A stretch of DNA of 64,000 nucleotides from SZAS-103 sp038316385. Its GTDB lineage: Bacteria; Pseudomonadota; Gammaproteobacteria; Xanthomonadales; Xanthomonadaceae. Below, one piece after another: positions 1-8,992 of this stretch. A model generated the notes under the pieces. The model did no database searches. It saw nothing but the letters and a program-made list of their open reading frames with translations, and was not told where the DNA came from. The stretch is taken from contig JBBQAN010000007.1 of the NCBI GenBank assembly GCA_038316385.1, forward strand, positions 62,001 through 126,000, given 5' to 3'. The position numbers and the translations under genes are program-made. Each line of letters opens with the position of its first letter. Positions within the stretch are counted from its first letter, which is position 1.

Positions 1-780
1 CGCGCCAAGATCGCGGTGCTCGCGCACGATCGCCGCACCGATCCGATCGGCGCCTGCATCGGCATGCGCGGTTCGCGCGTGCAGGCGGTGTCGAACGAGC
101 TCAATGGTGAGCGCGTCGATATCATCCTGTGGAGCGACAACGCCGCGCAGTTCGTGATCAACGCGATGGCGCCAGCGGAAGTGCAGTCGATCATCGTCGA
201 TGAAGAGCGTCACTCGATGGATCTCGCCGTCGCCGAGGACAAACTCGCGCAAGCGATCGGCAAAGGTGGTCAAAACGTACGCCTCGCCAGCCGCCTGACC
301 GGCTGGCAGCTCAACGTGATGACCCAGGACCAAGTCACCGCGAAAAGCGAAGGCGAGCAGGTTGCAGCGCGCCAGTTGTTCATGGACAAGCTCGAAGTCG
401 ATGAGGAAATCGCCGGCATCCTGGTGGGCGAGGGCTTCAACACCGTCGAGGAAATTGCCTACGTCCCGACCGCCGAACTGCTGGCGATCGAGGGCTTCGA
501 TGAGGACATCGTCGAGGAACTGCGTGCGCGTGCAAAGGACGCACTGCTGACTGACGCGCTGGCAGTCGAGGAAGAGCTCGACGAACACCAGCCAGCCGAC
601 GACCTGCTGTCGCTGGATGGCATGGACGAAACCACGGCATTCGCACTGGCTGCTCGCGGCGTGACCACGCGCGAGGAACTTGCCGAGCAGGCGGTGGACG
701 AGATTCTGGACATCGACGACATGGATCAGGAACGCGCCGCAGCACTGATCATGGCAGCGCGAGCGCACTGGTTCGAGTAA
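1..780 (+). CDS. nusA: Transcription termination/antitermination protein NusA (5' truncated)
   Basis: Only the C-terminal 259 residues are present; the reading frame is open from the first base of the window, so the start lies upstream. NusA binds RNA polymerase and modulates pausing, termination and antitermination. Visible are the KH RNA-binding region (GACIGMRGSRVQAV, then AIGKGGQNVRLAS with a typical GxxG loop) and two C-terminal acidic helix-hairpin-helix repeats (around VGEGFNTVEEIA and LAARGVTTREELA) like the AR1/AR2 domains of E. coli NusA. It is followed after 143 bp by infB, the usual nusA-infB-rbfA-truB order. The frame ends in TAA at 778-780. The identification is secure; only the missing N-terminus limits it. 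Confidence 0.95.
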   Translation, partial: RAKIAVLAHDRRTDPIGACIGMRGSRVQAVSNELNGERVDIILWSDNAAQFVINAMAPAEVQSIIVDEERHSMDLAVAEDKLAQAIGKGGQNVRLASRLTGWQLNVMTQDQVTAKSEGEQVAARQLFMDKLEVDEEIAGILVGEGFNTVEEIAYVPTAELLAIEGFDEDIVEELRARAKDALLTDALAVEEELDEHQPADDLLSLDGMDETTAFALAARGVTTREELAEQAVDEILDIDDMDQERAAALIMAARAHWFE

Positions 781-923
781 ACGCTACAGCGCCAGGACGC
801 ATGCGTTCGGGCGCGTTAAACTAGCTTGCGGAAGTAGTCAGTTGGAACTGACCTCATCCGCAGGTACGACGCAGCACGGGTGCATGTTGTTTGATGCACG
901 ACAGTCAGAATCATGGGAATCGA

Positions 924-3548
924 ATGTCCGAAGTTACGGTAAGCACGCTCGCGAAGATGGTCGGTACTCCGGTCGAGAAGCTCCTTGAGCAACTCGCCGA
1001 AGCCGGCATGACCTTCAACGGCCCGGATCAGGTAGTCACCAGCACCGAGAAGATGAAACTTCTTGGATTCCTGCGGCGCACCCACGGCAAGGTCGAGAAA
1101 AAGGCCGAGGAATCGGCGCCGAAGCAGATCGTGCTCAACCGGCGCAAGGTAGAGGAAATATCTGTCACTGCGGGCAAGACCAAGACCACGGTCAGCGTCG
1201 AGGTGCGGACGAAGCGCACCTACGGCAAGCGCGATCAGTTCGAAACTCCGGTCAGCGACGAGCGGGACGATGTACTGCGCAAGCTGGAAGAATCGAAAGC
1301 GCGCAATCTGGCCGAACAGAACGCGCTGCGGGATTCCGATCAGCGCCGGGTCGATGAAGAGAAGCAGCGCCTCGAGTTGCTGGAAGCGCAACGCAAGCCG
1401 AACGAACCGGTTGTCGAGATCAACCCAGTCGCCGAAGCAGCGTCGGCGAAAGCTGACGCGCCTGCGGTGGTCGCGCCGCCTGCGGAAAAGCCTGCGCACA
1501 AGCATGCCGCAGGAGCGGATGTGCGTCGCCGCGAACCTGTGCGCGAAACGAATGCACGCGAACCCAACAACAAGCCGGGTCACAAGAAAGTCGTGCATCG
1601 CGGCACCCATGCGATGCCGAGTGAAGTCGAGGAAGGCGATTCGGCGAATCGTTTCACGACGCAATTGCACCTGACCGAATCCGAACGCGCACGTCGCGGA
1701 GCGGGCAAGCGCAAGGTGCGCTCCAAGCCCATCGAAGCGAGCCGCCAAGCCGTCGGTCAACACGGATTCGCGCGCCCGACTGCGCCGGTGCTGCGCGAAG
1801 TCGCGATCGGCGAAAGCATCAGCGTAGCCGAGCTCGCGCAGAAACTCGCGATCAAGGGCGGCGAAGTGGTCAAAGCATTGTTCAAGATGGGCACGATGGT
1901 GACCATCAACCAGGTGATCGATCATGACACTGCCGTTCTTGTCGTTGAGGAACTCGGCCATAGCGCAGTTGTCGCGACCGAGAACGATGCGGAATCGGCA
2001 CTGATCGCGCATGGCGAAGATGTGCAGGGCGACAAGCAGTCGCGTCCGCCTGTCGTCACGATCATGGGCCATGTCGATCATGGCAAGACGTCCTTGCTCG
2101 ATTACATCCGCCGCACCAAGGTCGCCACCGGCGAAGCGGGCGGCATTACCCAGCACATCGGCGCGTACCACGTCGAAACCGAGAAGGGCGTGATCAGCTT
2201 CCTCGACACGCCAGGCCACGCGGCGTTCTCCTCAATGCGTGCGCGTGGCGCAAAGCTCACCGATATCGTGATTCTCGTGGTCGCGGCCGATGACGGCGTG
2301 ATGCCGCAGACGGCCGAAGCCGTGCAGCATGCACGCGCAGCGAAGGTGCCGCTGATTGTGGCGATGAACAAGATGGATAAGCCCGAGGCGAATCCGGACA
2401 ACATCAAACAGGGTCTGGTGAAACTCGAAGTCGTGCCGGAAGACTGGGGCGGCGATGTGCAGTTCGTGCCGGTGTCGGCCAAGACCGGCGATGGCGTCGA
2501 CGCGTTGCTCGACGCTATCCTGATTCAGGCCGAAGTAATGGAACTGACGGCCGTTCGCGATGCGCGCGCCAGCGGCGTAGTGATCGAATCGAGCCTCGAC
2601 AAGGGCCGCGGTCCAGTCGCGACCGTACTGGTGCAACAAGGCACCTTGAAGAAAGGCGATTACCTCGTCTGCGGCGTCCAGTATGGACGCGTGCGCGCAT
2701 TGTTCGATGAAAGCGGCGCACAGGTGGACGAAGCTGGCCCGTCGATTCCGATGCAGGTACTGGGTCTTTCCGGCGTACCCGATGCGGGCGATGATTTCAC
2801 CGTGGTTGCCGACGAGCGCCTCGCGAAGGATGTCGCCCAGCAGCGCGACAGCAAACGTCGCGAGTCGCGCCTGGTTGGCCAAGCCGGGAACCGCATGGAA
2901 GACATCATGGCGCAGATGGGGCAGGCCACTGCCCAGCTCTCGCTTGCCTTGGTCGTCAAAGCCGACGTGCAAGGTTCGGTGCAGGCATTGCGCGAATCGC
3001 TGGTCGGCTTGTCCAACGAGGCGATCAGGATCAACGTGATTTCTTCGGGCGTCGGCGGCATCACCGAATCCGATGCCACGCTCGCTGCCGCATCCAAGGC
3101 GGTCATCATCGGCTTCAACGTGCGCGCCGACGCATCCGCGCGCCGCGTGATCGAAGCGAACGGTCTCGACTTGCGTTACTTCTCGATCATCTACGACGTG
3201 ATCGATCAAGTGAAGCAGGTTGCATCCGGTTTGCTCGGCGTGGAAATCCGCGAGGAAATCATCGGCACCGCCGAAGTGCGCGACGTGTTCCGCAGCAGCA
3301 AGTTCGGCGCGGTTGCCGGCAGCTTCGTCACCGAAGGCGTCATCCGTCGCGGCAAACCGATTCGCGTGCTGCGTAACAACGTGGTCATCTTCGAAGGCGA
3401 ACTCGAATCGCTGCGGCGCTTCAAGGAATTGGTCGAGGAAGTGCGCAACGGCACCGAGTGCGGCATCGCGGTCAAGCAGTACAACGACGTGAAGGCAGGC
3501 GACCAGATCGAGTGCTTCGAGCGCATCGAAATCCAGCGCACGTTGTAA
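924..3548 (+). CDS. infB: Translation initiation factor IF-2
   Basis: IF-2 is the GTPase that brings initiator fMet-tRNA to the 30S subunit and promotes subunit joining. At 874 aa it is close to the E. coli length. An N-terminal IF2 module starts at SEVTVSTLAKMVGTPVEKLL, followed by a charged, Ala/Lys/Glu-rich linker, a second IF2_N module (SISVAELAQKLAIKGGEVVK), the G domain with GHVDHGKT (from residue 382), DTPGHAAF and NKMDKP, then domains II-IV. I chose ATG 924 because the protein then begins like other IF-2 proteins; an in-frame ATG at 891 would add 11 unconserved residues. The GGGAAT just upstream is only a weak ribosome binding site. Nine bp separate it from rbfA, so it is part of the nusA operon. 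Confidence 0.97.
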   Translation: MSEVTVSTLAKMVGTPVEKLLEQLAEAGMTFNGPDQVVTSTEKMKLLGFLRRTHGKVEKKAEESAPKQIVLNRRKVEEISVTAGKTKTTVSVEVRTKRTYGKRDQFETPVSDERDDVLRKLEESKARNLAEQNALRDSDQRRVDEEKQRLELLEAQRKPNEPVVEINPVAEAASAKADAPAVVAPPAEKPAHKHAAGADVRRREPVRETNAREPNNKPGHKKVVHRGTHAMPSEVEEGDSANRFTTQLHLTESERARRGAGKRKVRSKPIEASRQAVGQHGFARPTAPVLREVAIGESISVAELAQKLAIKGGEVVKALFKMGTMVTINQVIDHDTAVLVVEELGHSAVVATENDAESALIAHGEDVQGDKQSRPPVVTIMGHVDHGKTSLLDYIRRTKVATGEAGGITQHIGAYHVETEKGVISFLDTPGHAAFSSMRARGAKLTDIVILVVAADDGVMPQTAEAVQHARAAKVPLIVAMNKMDKPEANPDNIKQGLVKLEVVPEDWGGDVQFVPVSAKTGDGVDALLDAILIQAEVMELTAVRDARASGVVIESSLDKGRGPVATVLVQQGTLKKGDYLVCGVQYGRVRALFDESGAQVDEAGPSIPMQVLGLSGVPDAGDDFTVVADERLAKDVAQQRDSKRRESRLVGQAGNRMEDIMAQMGQATAQLSLALVVKADVQGSVQALRESLVGLSNEAIRINVISSGVGGITESDATLAAASKAVIIGFNVRADASARRVIEANGLDLRYFSIIYDVIDQVKQVASGLLGVEIREEIIGTAEVRDVFRSSKFGAVAGSFVTEGVIRRGKPIRVLRNNVVIFEGELESLRRFKELVEEVRNGTECGIAVKQYNDVKAGDQIECFERIEIQRTL

Positions 3549-3557
3549 TTCGACCTC

Positions 3558-3977
3558 ATGCCAGCCAAGTCCTTCCATCGTTCCGATCGCGTCGCCGCCC
3601 AGTTGCGACGCGAACTCGGCCAACTCGTGCACGACGCCGTGCGCGAGCATTCGCTGCCGTCGGTGAGCGTGTCGGATGTCGAAATCACCCGCGACATGGA
3701 ACACGCCAAGGTGTTCGTCACCGCCTTGGAACCGGAGCGCTCGCTCGAAGCGGTGAAAGGACTGAAGGAACACGCACGCGATATCCGCTACCGGCTTGCC
3801 CACGTGGTGAAGATGCGTCACGTGCCGGAGTTGCATTTCCACTACGACGATTCAGTGGACCGCGGCGAGCGTATCGAGCAGCTGTTGCGCTCGGCCGGCG
3901 TGGAAGAACAGCCTGCGGATAGCAATGTGGATGTGGCCGAGAACGATGCGCCCAACAACGAAAACGAACCCGAGTGA
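3558..3977 (+). CDS. rbfA: 30S ribosome-binding factor RbfA
   Basis: RbfA is a small cold-shock-related assembly factor that binds the 30S subunit and helps 16S rRNA 5'-end maturation. The 139-aa product opens with the family pattern RSDRVAAQLRRELGQLV, continues with VSDVEITRDMEHAKVFVTAL, and has the LRYRLAHVVKMRHVPELHF-like core (here IRYRLAHVVKMRHVPELHF) and the DDSVDRGERIEQLL helix. The tail after residue about 118 is acidic and Asn-rich, without recognisable structure. Its stop overlaps the GTG start of truB by four bases (GTGA), indicating translational coupling. Confidence 0.96.
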   Translation: MPAKSFHRSDRVAAQLRRELGQLVHDAVREHSLPSVSVSDVEITRDMEHAKVFVTALEPERSLEAVKGLKEHARDIRYRLAHVVKMRHVPELHFHYDDSVDRGERIEQLLRSAGVEEQPADSNVDVAENDAPNNENEPE

Positions 3978-4984
3978 TCGATCGTGAAGCGCGCGCGGCG
4001 CGCACCGTTTTCAGGCCATTACACGGCATCGTGTTGCTCGACAAGCCGACCGGCATCAGTTCGAATCAGGCGTTGCAACGCGTAAGGCATTTGTTCCGCG
4101 CAGAGAAGGCCGGCCATACTGGCAGCCTCGATCCGCTCGCAACCGGCTTGCTGCCGATTTGCTTCGGCGAAGCCACCAAGATTGCCGGCGTCCTGCTCGG
4201 CGAGTCCAAGGCTTACACCACACTGGCCCGACTCGGTGCTACCACCGATACCGACGATGCCGACGGAACCGTATTGCGTGAGCGTCCGGTGTCCACTCTC
4301 GACGATGCAACGATCGAGGCTAGGCTCGCCCCCTTACGTGGACGTATCCGCCAGCGACCGCCGATCTATGCCGCGCTCAAGCAAGGCGGCGAGCCGCTGT
4401 ATGCGAAAGCGCGCCGTGGCGAAGTAGTTGAAGTCGCCGAGCGCGACGCTCACGTAATGCGTCTTGAATGCACCGAACGGGGCGACGATTGGTTGCGACT
4501 GGAAGTGGAATGCGCCAGCGGCACCTACGTGCGCAGCCTCGTCCGCGATCTGGGCGAAGCGCTGGGCTGCGGCGCACGTGTTGCCGAATTGCGACGCCTT
4601 TGGGTTGAGCCATTCCGTGCGCCACGGATGTTCGGATTGGATGAATTGCGGGAGATCGCAGCGACTGGTGAGGCCGCGCTGGATGCGTGCCTGCTACCGA
4701 TCGAGGCCGGCCTGATCGGCTTGCCGTCGGTGCATCTGGATGACGAGCAGGTGCGCAGGCTGGGGCAGGGCCAGCCGACCTGGGTAAATTCAGTCCAGTG
4801 CAAATCGCCGCGCGACGCGGCAACTCCTGGCAGCGTTCCGCCACCGTCGATGTTTGATGCGTCCACCGTGGCGGTATTCGACGCAGTGGGTGTCGCTCTG
4901 GGGCTGGGAGCGCTTTCTCACGATGGCATGCTGCGTGCGCAACGGCTGTTCGTATGGGCTGCGAAGCAAGGCGCATCGAGCTAA
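3974..4984 (+). CDS. truB: tRNA pseudouridine(55) synthase TruB
   Basis: TruB makes pseudouridine-55 in the T-loop of tRNAs. The 336-aa product shows the N-terminal motif GIVLLDKPTGISSN and the catalytic motif GHTGSLDPLATGLL, with Asp53 as the expected nucleophile; further on are the conserved PPIYAALKQGG and CASGTYVRSLVRDLG segments. The start is a GTG overlapping the rbfA stop (GTGA), which keeps spacing and frame consistent with the family N-terminus. The C-terminal approximately 70 residues diverge, as in many gammaproteobacterial TruBs. It is the last gene of the nusA-infB-rbfA-truB unit before an internal promoter for rpsO. Confidence 0.96.
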   Translation: MIDREARAARTVFRPLHGIVLLDKPTGISSNQALQRVRHLFRAEKAGHTGSLDPLATGLLPICFGEATKIAGVLLGESKAYTTLARLGATTDTDDADGTVLRERPVSTLDDATIEARLAPLRGRIRQRPPIYAALKQGGEPLYAKARRGEVVEVAERDAHVMRLECTERGDDWLRLEVECASGTYVRSLVRDLGEALGCGARVAELRRLWVEPFRAPRMFGLDELREIAATGEAALDACLLPIEAGLIGLPSVHLDDEQVRRLGQGQPTWVNSVQCKSPRDAATPGSVPPPSMFDASTVAVFDAVGVALGLGALSHDGMLRAQRLFVWAAKQGASS

Positions 4985-4988
4985 AGCC

Positions 4989-5018
4989 TTGTTCCGGAAA
5001 GTATCCGCGCGTTACAAT
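4989..5018 (+). promoter_or_regulatory. Probable sigma-70 promoter for rpsO with long leader
   Basis: TTGTTC (4989-4994), an 18-bp spacer and TACAAT (5013-5018) form a plausible sigma-70 promoter just after truB. It would leave a leader of about 170 nt before rpsO. In E. coli rpsO has its own promoter, and S15 represses its own translation through a leader structure; whether this leader folds in a comparable way cannot be judged by eye. Confidence 0.5.
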
Positions 5019-5198
5019 GGCCTGCTTTTACAAGCCGTTCGCGCTTGGACGACAACGGCCAACTGCAGCACGACGCAGCCACGCCAGCTTCACCGCTCCA
5101 TCCCAGCAAAAATCGACGCTTCATCCCCTAACGGCGGGCCAATGCGGTGTGTCACATGACATTCCTGCTGGTTTCGCATCACCAAGGTAGTTAATCGC

Positions 5199-5459
5199 AT
5201 GTCCATCGACACCGGCAAGATCATCGAAGAATTCAAGCGCGGCCCTGGCGACACCGGCTCGCCCGAAGTACAGGTTGCGCTGATCACCGCGCGCATCGAA
5301 TTGCTCACGGGTCATTTCAAGACCCACAAGAAAGATCATCATTCGCGTCGCGGCCTGCTGATGCTGGTCAACCAGCGCCGCAGCCTGCTCGACTACCTGC
5401 ATGGCAAAGACGCCGAGCGTTACAAGACGCTGATCGGTCGCCTCGGCATCCGCCGCTAA
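5199..5459 (+). CDS. rpsO: 30S ribosomal protein S15
   Basis: S15 is a primary 16S rRNA-binding protein of the platform and forms bridge B4. The 86-residue product has the usual length and sequence: TGSPEVQVALITARI, LLTGHFKTHKKDHHSRRGLL and the RRSLLDYLHGKDAERYKTLI helix, ending LGIRR. It lies between truB and pnp in the arrangement typical of proteobacteria. A strong hairpin follows the stop codon (5500-5520). Confidence 0.98.
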   Translation: MSIDTGKIIEEFKRGPGDTGSPEVQVALITARIELLTGHFKTHKKDHHSRRGLLMLVNQRRSLLDYLHGKDAERYKTLIGRLGIRR

Positions 5460-5499
5460 GTTTTGATGGTTCGCTCTTCGCGGGCGAAAGTAAAATCAG

Positions 5500-5523
5500 G
5501 TGCGACCGTTGGGGTCGCACTTT
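5500..5523 (+). terminator. Hairpin between rpsO and pnp (terminator/attenuator)
   Basis: GTGCGACC (5500-5507) pairs perfectly with GGTCGCAC (5513-5520) around a five-base loop and is followed by TTTC. The U-tract is short, so it may act as a partial terminator. In E. coli the rpsO-pnp interval holds both a terminator and an RNase III site that controls pnp; the position here is equivalent, the function is inferred. Confidence 0.65.
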
Positions 5524-5542
5524 CAAATAGGGAATAAATATC

Positions 5543-7648
5543 GTGGCGAAAGTAACCAAGACGTTCCAGTACGGCAAACACAAGGTCACGCTGGAAACGG
5601 GCGAAATCGCCCGCCAGGCAGGCGGTGCGGTAATGGTTTCGGTTGACGGCACCGTGGTGCTGGTCACCGCAGTAGCGAACAAGACCGCACGTGAAGGGCA
5701 GGATTTTTTCCCCCTCACCGTCGACTACCAGGAAAAGTTCTACGCTGGTGGCCGCATCCCGGGCGGCTTCTTCAAGCGCGAAGGTCGCCAGACCGAGAAG
5801 GAAACGCTGATCTCGCGCCTGATCGATCGCCCGATCCGTCCGCTGTTCCCGGATGGGTTCCGCAACGAAGTACAGATCATCGCCACCGTGATGTCGATGA
5901 ATCCGGAAGTGGATGGCGACATCCCGGCGTTGCTCGGCGCATCGGCCGCACTCGCATTGTCCGGCGCACCGTTTGCTGGCCCGATTGGCGCAGTGAAAGT
6001 CGGTTACAAGAACGGCGAATACATCCTCAACCCGAGTGCAACCGAGCTGAAAGAATCCGAGCTAGAACTCGTCGTCGCCGGCACCGCCAACGCGGTGCTG
6101 ATGGTCGAATCCGAAGCCAAGGAATTGTCTGAAGACGTGATGCTGGGCGCAGTGATGTTTGGCCATCGCGAAATGCAGGTAGCGATCCGCGCGATCAACG
6201 AACTCACCACCGAAGTCGGTGTGAAGTCTTGGACGTGGAAAGCGCCGGCGCGCAACGAATCGCTTGCTGCCGCCGTCAAGGGCGCGGTTGGCGACAGCCT
6301 CGTGCAAGCCTATGGTGTGCGCGACAAGCTCGAGCGTCGTGATGCGATCTCCGCATTGAAGAAGGAAGTGTTGGCTTCACTGAAGTCCGATGCCGAAGCG
6401 AATGCATGGCCGGCCGCCGAGCTCGCCAAGGAATTCCACGATCTCGAATACAGCACCCTGCGTCACTCGGTGTTGTCGAGCAAGGTCCGTATCGACGGCC
6501 GCCAGCTCGACACCGTGCGTCCAATCAGTGTTCGCGTCGGCGTGCTGCCGCGTACCCATGGTTCGGCGCTGTTCACCCGCGGCGAAACCCAGGCGCTGGT
6601 CGTCGTCACGCTCGGCACCGCGCGCGATGGCCAGATCATCGATGCGGTCTCGGGCGAGTACAAGGATCACTTCCTGTTCCATTACAACTTTCCCCCTTAC
6701 TCGGTCGGTGAAGCCGGCCGCATGATGGGCCCGAAGCGTCGCGAAATCGGCCACGGCCGCCTTGCCAAGCGCGGCGTGCTCGCGGTGATGCCGACGATGG
6801 AAGCGTTTCCGTACACGATCCGCGCGGTCTCGGAAATCACCGAGTCGAACGGTTCGTCGTCGATGGCTTCGGTTTGCGGATCGTCGCTGGCAATGATGGA
6901 TGCTGGCATCCCGCTGAAGTCGCCGGTCGCGGGTATCGCGATGGGCTTGATCAAGGAAGGCGGCGACTTCGCCGTGCTGTCCGACATCCTCGGCGACGAA
7001 GATCATCTCGGTGACATGGATTTCAAGGTGGCCGGTACCGAAGGTGGCATCTCCGCGCTGCAGATGGACATCAAGATCGACGGCATCACCGAAGAGATCA
7101 TGAAGGTCGCGTTGCAGCAGGCGAAGGCCGGCCGCATCCACATCCTCGGCGAAATGGCCAAGGGTCTGGCGGCACCGCGCTCGGAGATGAGCGAGTTCGC
7201 GCCGCGCCTGATCACCATGAAGATCCATCCGGACAAGATCCGCGAAGTGATCGGCAAGGGCGGATCGGTGATCCAGGCGATCACCAAGGAAACCGGCACC
7301 CAGATCGACATCCAGGACGACGGCACCATCGTCATCGCCTCGGTCAACGCGATTGCGGCACAAGCCGCGAAGTCGCGCATCGAGCAGATTACTTCCGACG
7401 TTGAACCGGGCCGCATCTACGAAGGCAAGGTTGCGAAGATCATGGACTTCGGCGCATTCGTCACGATCGCCCCCGGCAAGGATGGGCTCGTCCACGTGTC
7501 GCAGATCTCCAGCGAACGCGTCGAGAAAGTGTCCGACAAGCTCAAGGAAGGCGACATCGTCAAGGTCAAAGTGCTCGAAGTGGACAAGCAGGGTCGTATC
7601 CGTCTGTCGATCAAGGCCGTCGAGGAAGATGCTGCAGCGACTGCATAA
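5543..7648 (+). CDS. pnp: Polyribonucleotide nucleotidyltransferase (PNPase)
   Basis: PNPase is the phosphorolytic 3'-5' exoribonuclease of the degradosome. The 701-aa product has two RNase PH-like cores (residues roughly 10-230 and 310-540, the second with GRQLDTVRPISVRVGVLPRTHG and GDEDHLGDMDFKVAGT), then a KH domain (IREVIGKGGSVIQAI) and an S1 domain (YEGKVAKIMDFGAFV, GLVHVSQIS). The start codon is GTG, preceded by GGGAAT. The length equals the usual bacterial value. It follows rpsO by 83 bp and ends just before a perfect 13-bp terminator stem. Confidence 0.98.
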   Translation: MAKVTKTFQYGKHKVTLETGEIARQAGGAVMVSVDGTVVLVTAVANKTAREGQDFFPLTVDYQEKFYAGGRIPGGFFKREGRQTEKETLISRLIDRPIRPLFPDGFRNEVQIIATVMSMNPEVDGDIPALLGASAALALSGAPFAGPIGAVKVGYKNGEYILNPSATELKESELELVVAGTANAVLMVESEAKELSEDVMLGAVMFGHREMQVAIRAINELTTEVGVKSWTWKAPARNESLAAAVKGAVGDSLVQAYGVRDKLERRDAISALKKEVLASLKSDAEANAWPAAELAKEFHDLEYSTLRHSVLSSKVRIDGRQLDTVRPISVRVGVLPRTHGSALFTRGETQALVVVTLGTARDGQIIDAVSGEYKDHFLFHYNFPPYSVGEAGRMMGPKRREIGHGRLAKRGVLAVMPTMEAFPYTIRAVSEITESNGSSSMASVCGSSLAMMDAGIPLKSPVAGIAMGLIKEGGDFAVLSDILGDEDHLGDMDFKVAGTEGGISALQMDIKIDGITEEIMKVALQQAKAGRIHILGEMAKGLAAPRSEMSEFAPRLITMKIHPDKIREVIGKGGSVIQAITKETGTQIDIQDDGTIVIASVNAIAAQAAKSRIEQITSDVEPGRIYEGKVAKIMDFGAFVTIAPGKDGLVHVSQISSERVEKVSDKLKEGDIVKVKVLEVDKQGRIRLSIKAVEEDAAATA

Positions 7649-7670
7649 TCCTTGCCGTCATGCATCACCA

Positions 7671-7700
7671 AATAAAAGCGGACTTCTGTCCGCTTTTATT
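7671..7700 (+). terminator. Rho-independent terminator of pnp
   Basis: A perfect 13-bp stem, AATAAAAGCGGAC (7671-7683) with GTCCGCTTTTATT (7688-7700), closes a four-base loop (TTCT). The A-rich and T-rich arms would let it terminate in either direction. It lies 22 bp after the pnp stop. Confidence 0.88.
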
Positions 7701-7879
7701 TTATGAAATGTTCTCAAGCGGCGGAATGTCTGGTGCAATTGATACGCCTGCAATGACGTGCTGTTTCGTACTGGCATCCTCAGCATCGCCATTCAGAGCG
7801 ACAGAGATGCGAATGGTGCACTGCAGCAAAGCCGTGATAGCATCAAGGTTTAGCCATCTATGGCATAGGAGATCGCAAG

Positions 7880-8977
7880 ATGACCTCGAGCGAGGGTTGG
7901 TCGCAGGATTTCGAGGCGCTTTCGCGCCAGTACTGGAATGCGTGGAGCGAGATGGCGCGGCAGGCCGGCACCGGACAGCAGCAGCAAGTGCCCGGATGGC
8001 AGGAAGCGATGGATCTCTGGTCGCCATGGGCGCGCGATGGACGCGCGCAGACCAACGACACGGTTTCGCGCATGAATGCGCAGACAGGCGCCTGGTTCGG
8101 GCAGATGCAGGAACTCGCGAAGCGTTTCTCAGGCGGACAGTCGCATGCCTCGGACATCGCATCGGAGTGGAAAAAAGCGCTTGGCATAGAAAGCGTAGGG
8201 TTCTCCAATCCATTCGCCAGCATGTTCGAGCAGATGTCAGGGCAGGGCACGCATGGCATGGATCAATGGATGAAACAGGCCGCGCCGTGGATGGACGCGC
8301 TGCGCGGCGAATTCGGCGGCATGTTCAACATGCCCGCGTTTGGTTTGCAGCGCGAACAGCAGGAACGCTGGCAAGCGCTGGGCAAATCGCAGATGGAATA
8401 TCAGAAAGCGATGTCCGGTTACAACGCGCAGTTGATGGAATGCGGCAAGCGTGCATTCGCGAAGTTTGAAGACAAGCTCGCCGAGCGCAGCGAGCCAGGT
8501 CGCCAGCTCGATTCGACGCGCGCAATGTTCGACCTGTGGATCGACTCCGCCGAAGAATCCTGGGGCGAAGTTGCAATGACACCGGAATTCCGCATCGCAT
8601 ACGGCGACCTCGTCAACGCGCAGAGCCGCGTGCGTGCCGGCGTGAATGGTGAAGTCGAGCGCGCGACCGGCCAGTTCGGCATGCCGACGCGTACCGAAGT
8701 CAATTCGAGCCACAAGAAGGTTACCCAGCTCGAACGCGATCTGCGCGAGTTGAAGCAGCGTCTAGCCGAGCTGGAAACCACGATGGTCGCGTCCGCGAAA
8801 TCGGCATCGCATTCTGCACCACGGGCGAAAGCCGAGGCGAAACCCAAGGTCGCGCGCGTGAAGCCCGCTGCGAACAAACCGGCTGCGAAAAAATCCGCGG
8901 CGAAAAAGTCCGCAGCTAAAAAATCCGCAACAAAATCGGCAAAATCCGTAACCGCCGCGCGTCGCGCAAAGAAATAA
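7880..8977 (+). CDS. phaE: Class III polyhydroxyalkanoate synthase subunit PhaE, with H1-like tail
   Basis: PhaE is the non-catalytic partner that activates PhaC in class III PHA synthases, acting on the granule surface. The 365-aa product starts SSEGWSQDFEALSRQYWNAW, contains long amphipathic helices, and has the C-terminal PhaE core around AMFDLWIDSAEESWGEVA followed by a coiled coil (KKVTQLERDLRELKQRLAEL). The last 60 or so residues are an Ala/Lys-rich, histone-H1-like tail with repeated AAKKS units. AGGAG at 7867-7871 supports ATG 7880. phaC follows after 15 bp, confirming the assignment. The tail is discussed among the findings. Confidence 0.88.
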   Translation: MTSSEGWSQDFEALSRQYWNAWSEMARQAGTGQQQQVPGWQEAMDLWSPWARDGRAQTNDTVSRMNAQTGAWFGQMQELAKRFSGGQSHASDIASEWKKALGIESVGFSNPFASMFEQMSGQGTHGMDQWMKQAAPWMDALRGEFGGMFNMPAFGLQREQQERWQALGKSQMEYQKAMSGYNAQLMECGKRAFAKFEDKLAERSEPGRQLDSTRAMFDLWIDSAEESWGEVAMTPEFRIAYGDLVNAQSRVRAGVNGEVERATGQFGMPTRTEVNSSHKKVTQLERDLRELKQRLAELETTMVASAKSASHSAPRAKAEAKPKVARVKPAANKPAAKKSAAKKSAAKKSATKSAKSVTAARRAKK

Positions 8978-8992
8978 ATCCAGGAGCCGCAC

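Noticed and set aside
891..923. Upstream ATG start for infB
   Set aside because: The extra residues are not conserved; the IF-2 N-terminus begins at ATG 924.
816..2219. Long open frame antisense to infB (467 codons)
   Set aside because: It lies wholly over the infB coding region and upstream sequence; composition and lack of any known domain fit a shadow frame in GC-rich DNA.
2232..3842. 536-codon open frame antisense to infB and rbfA
   Set aside because: His/Arg/Asp-rich product with no recognisable domain, spanning two clearly real genes on the other strand.
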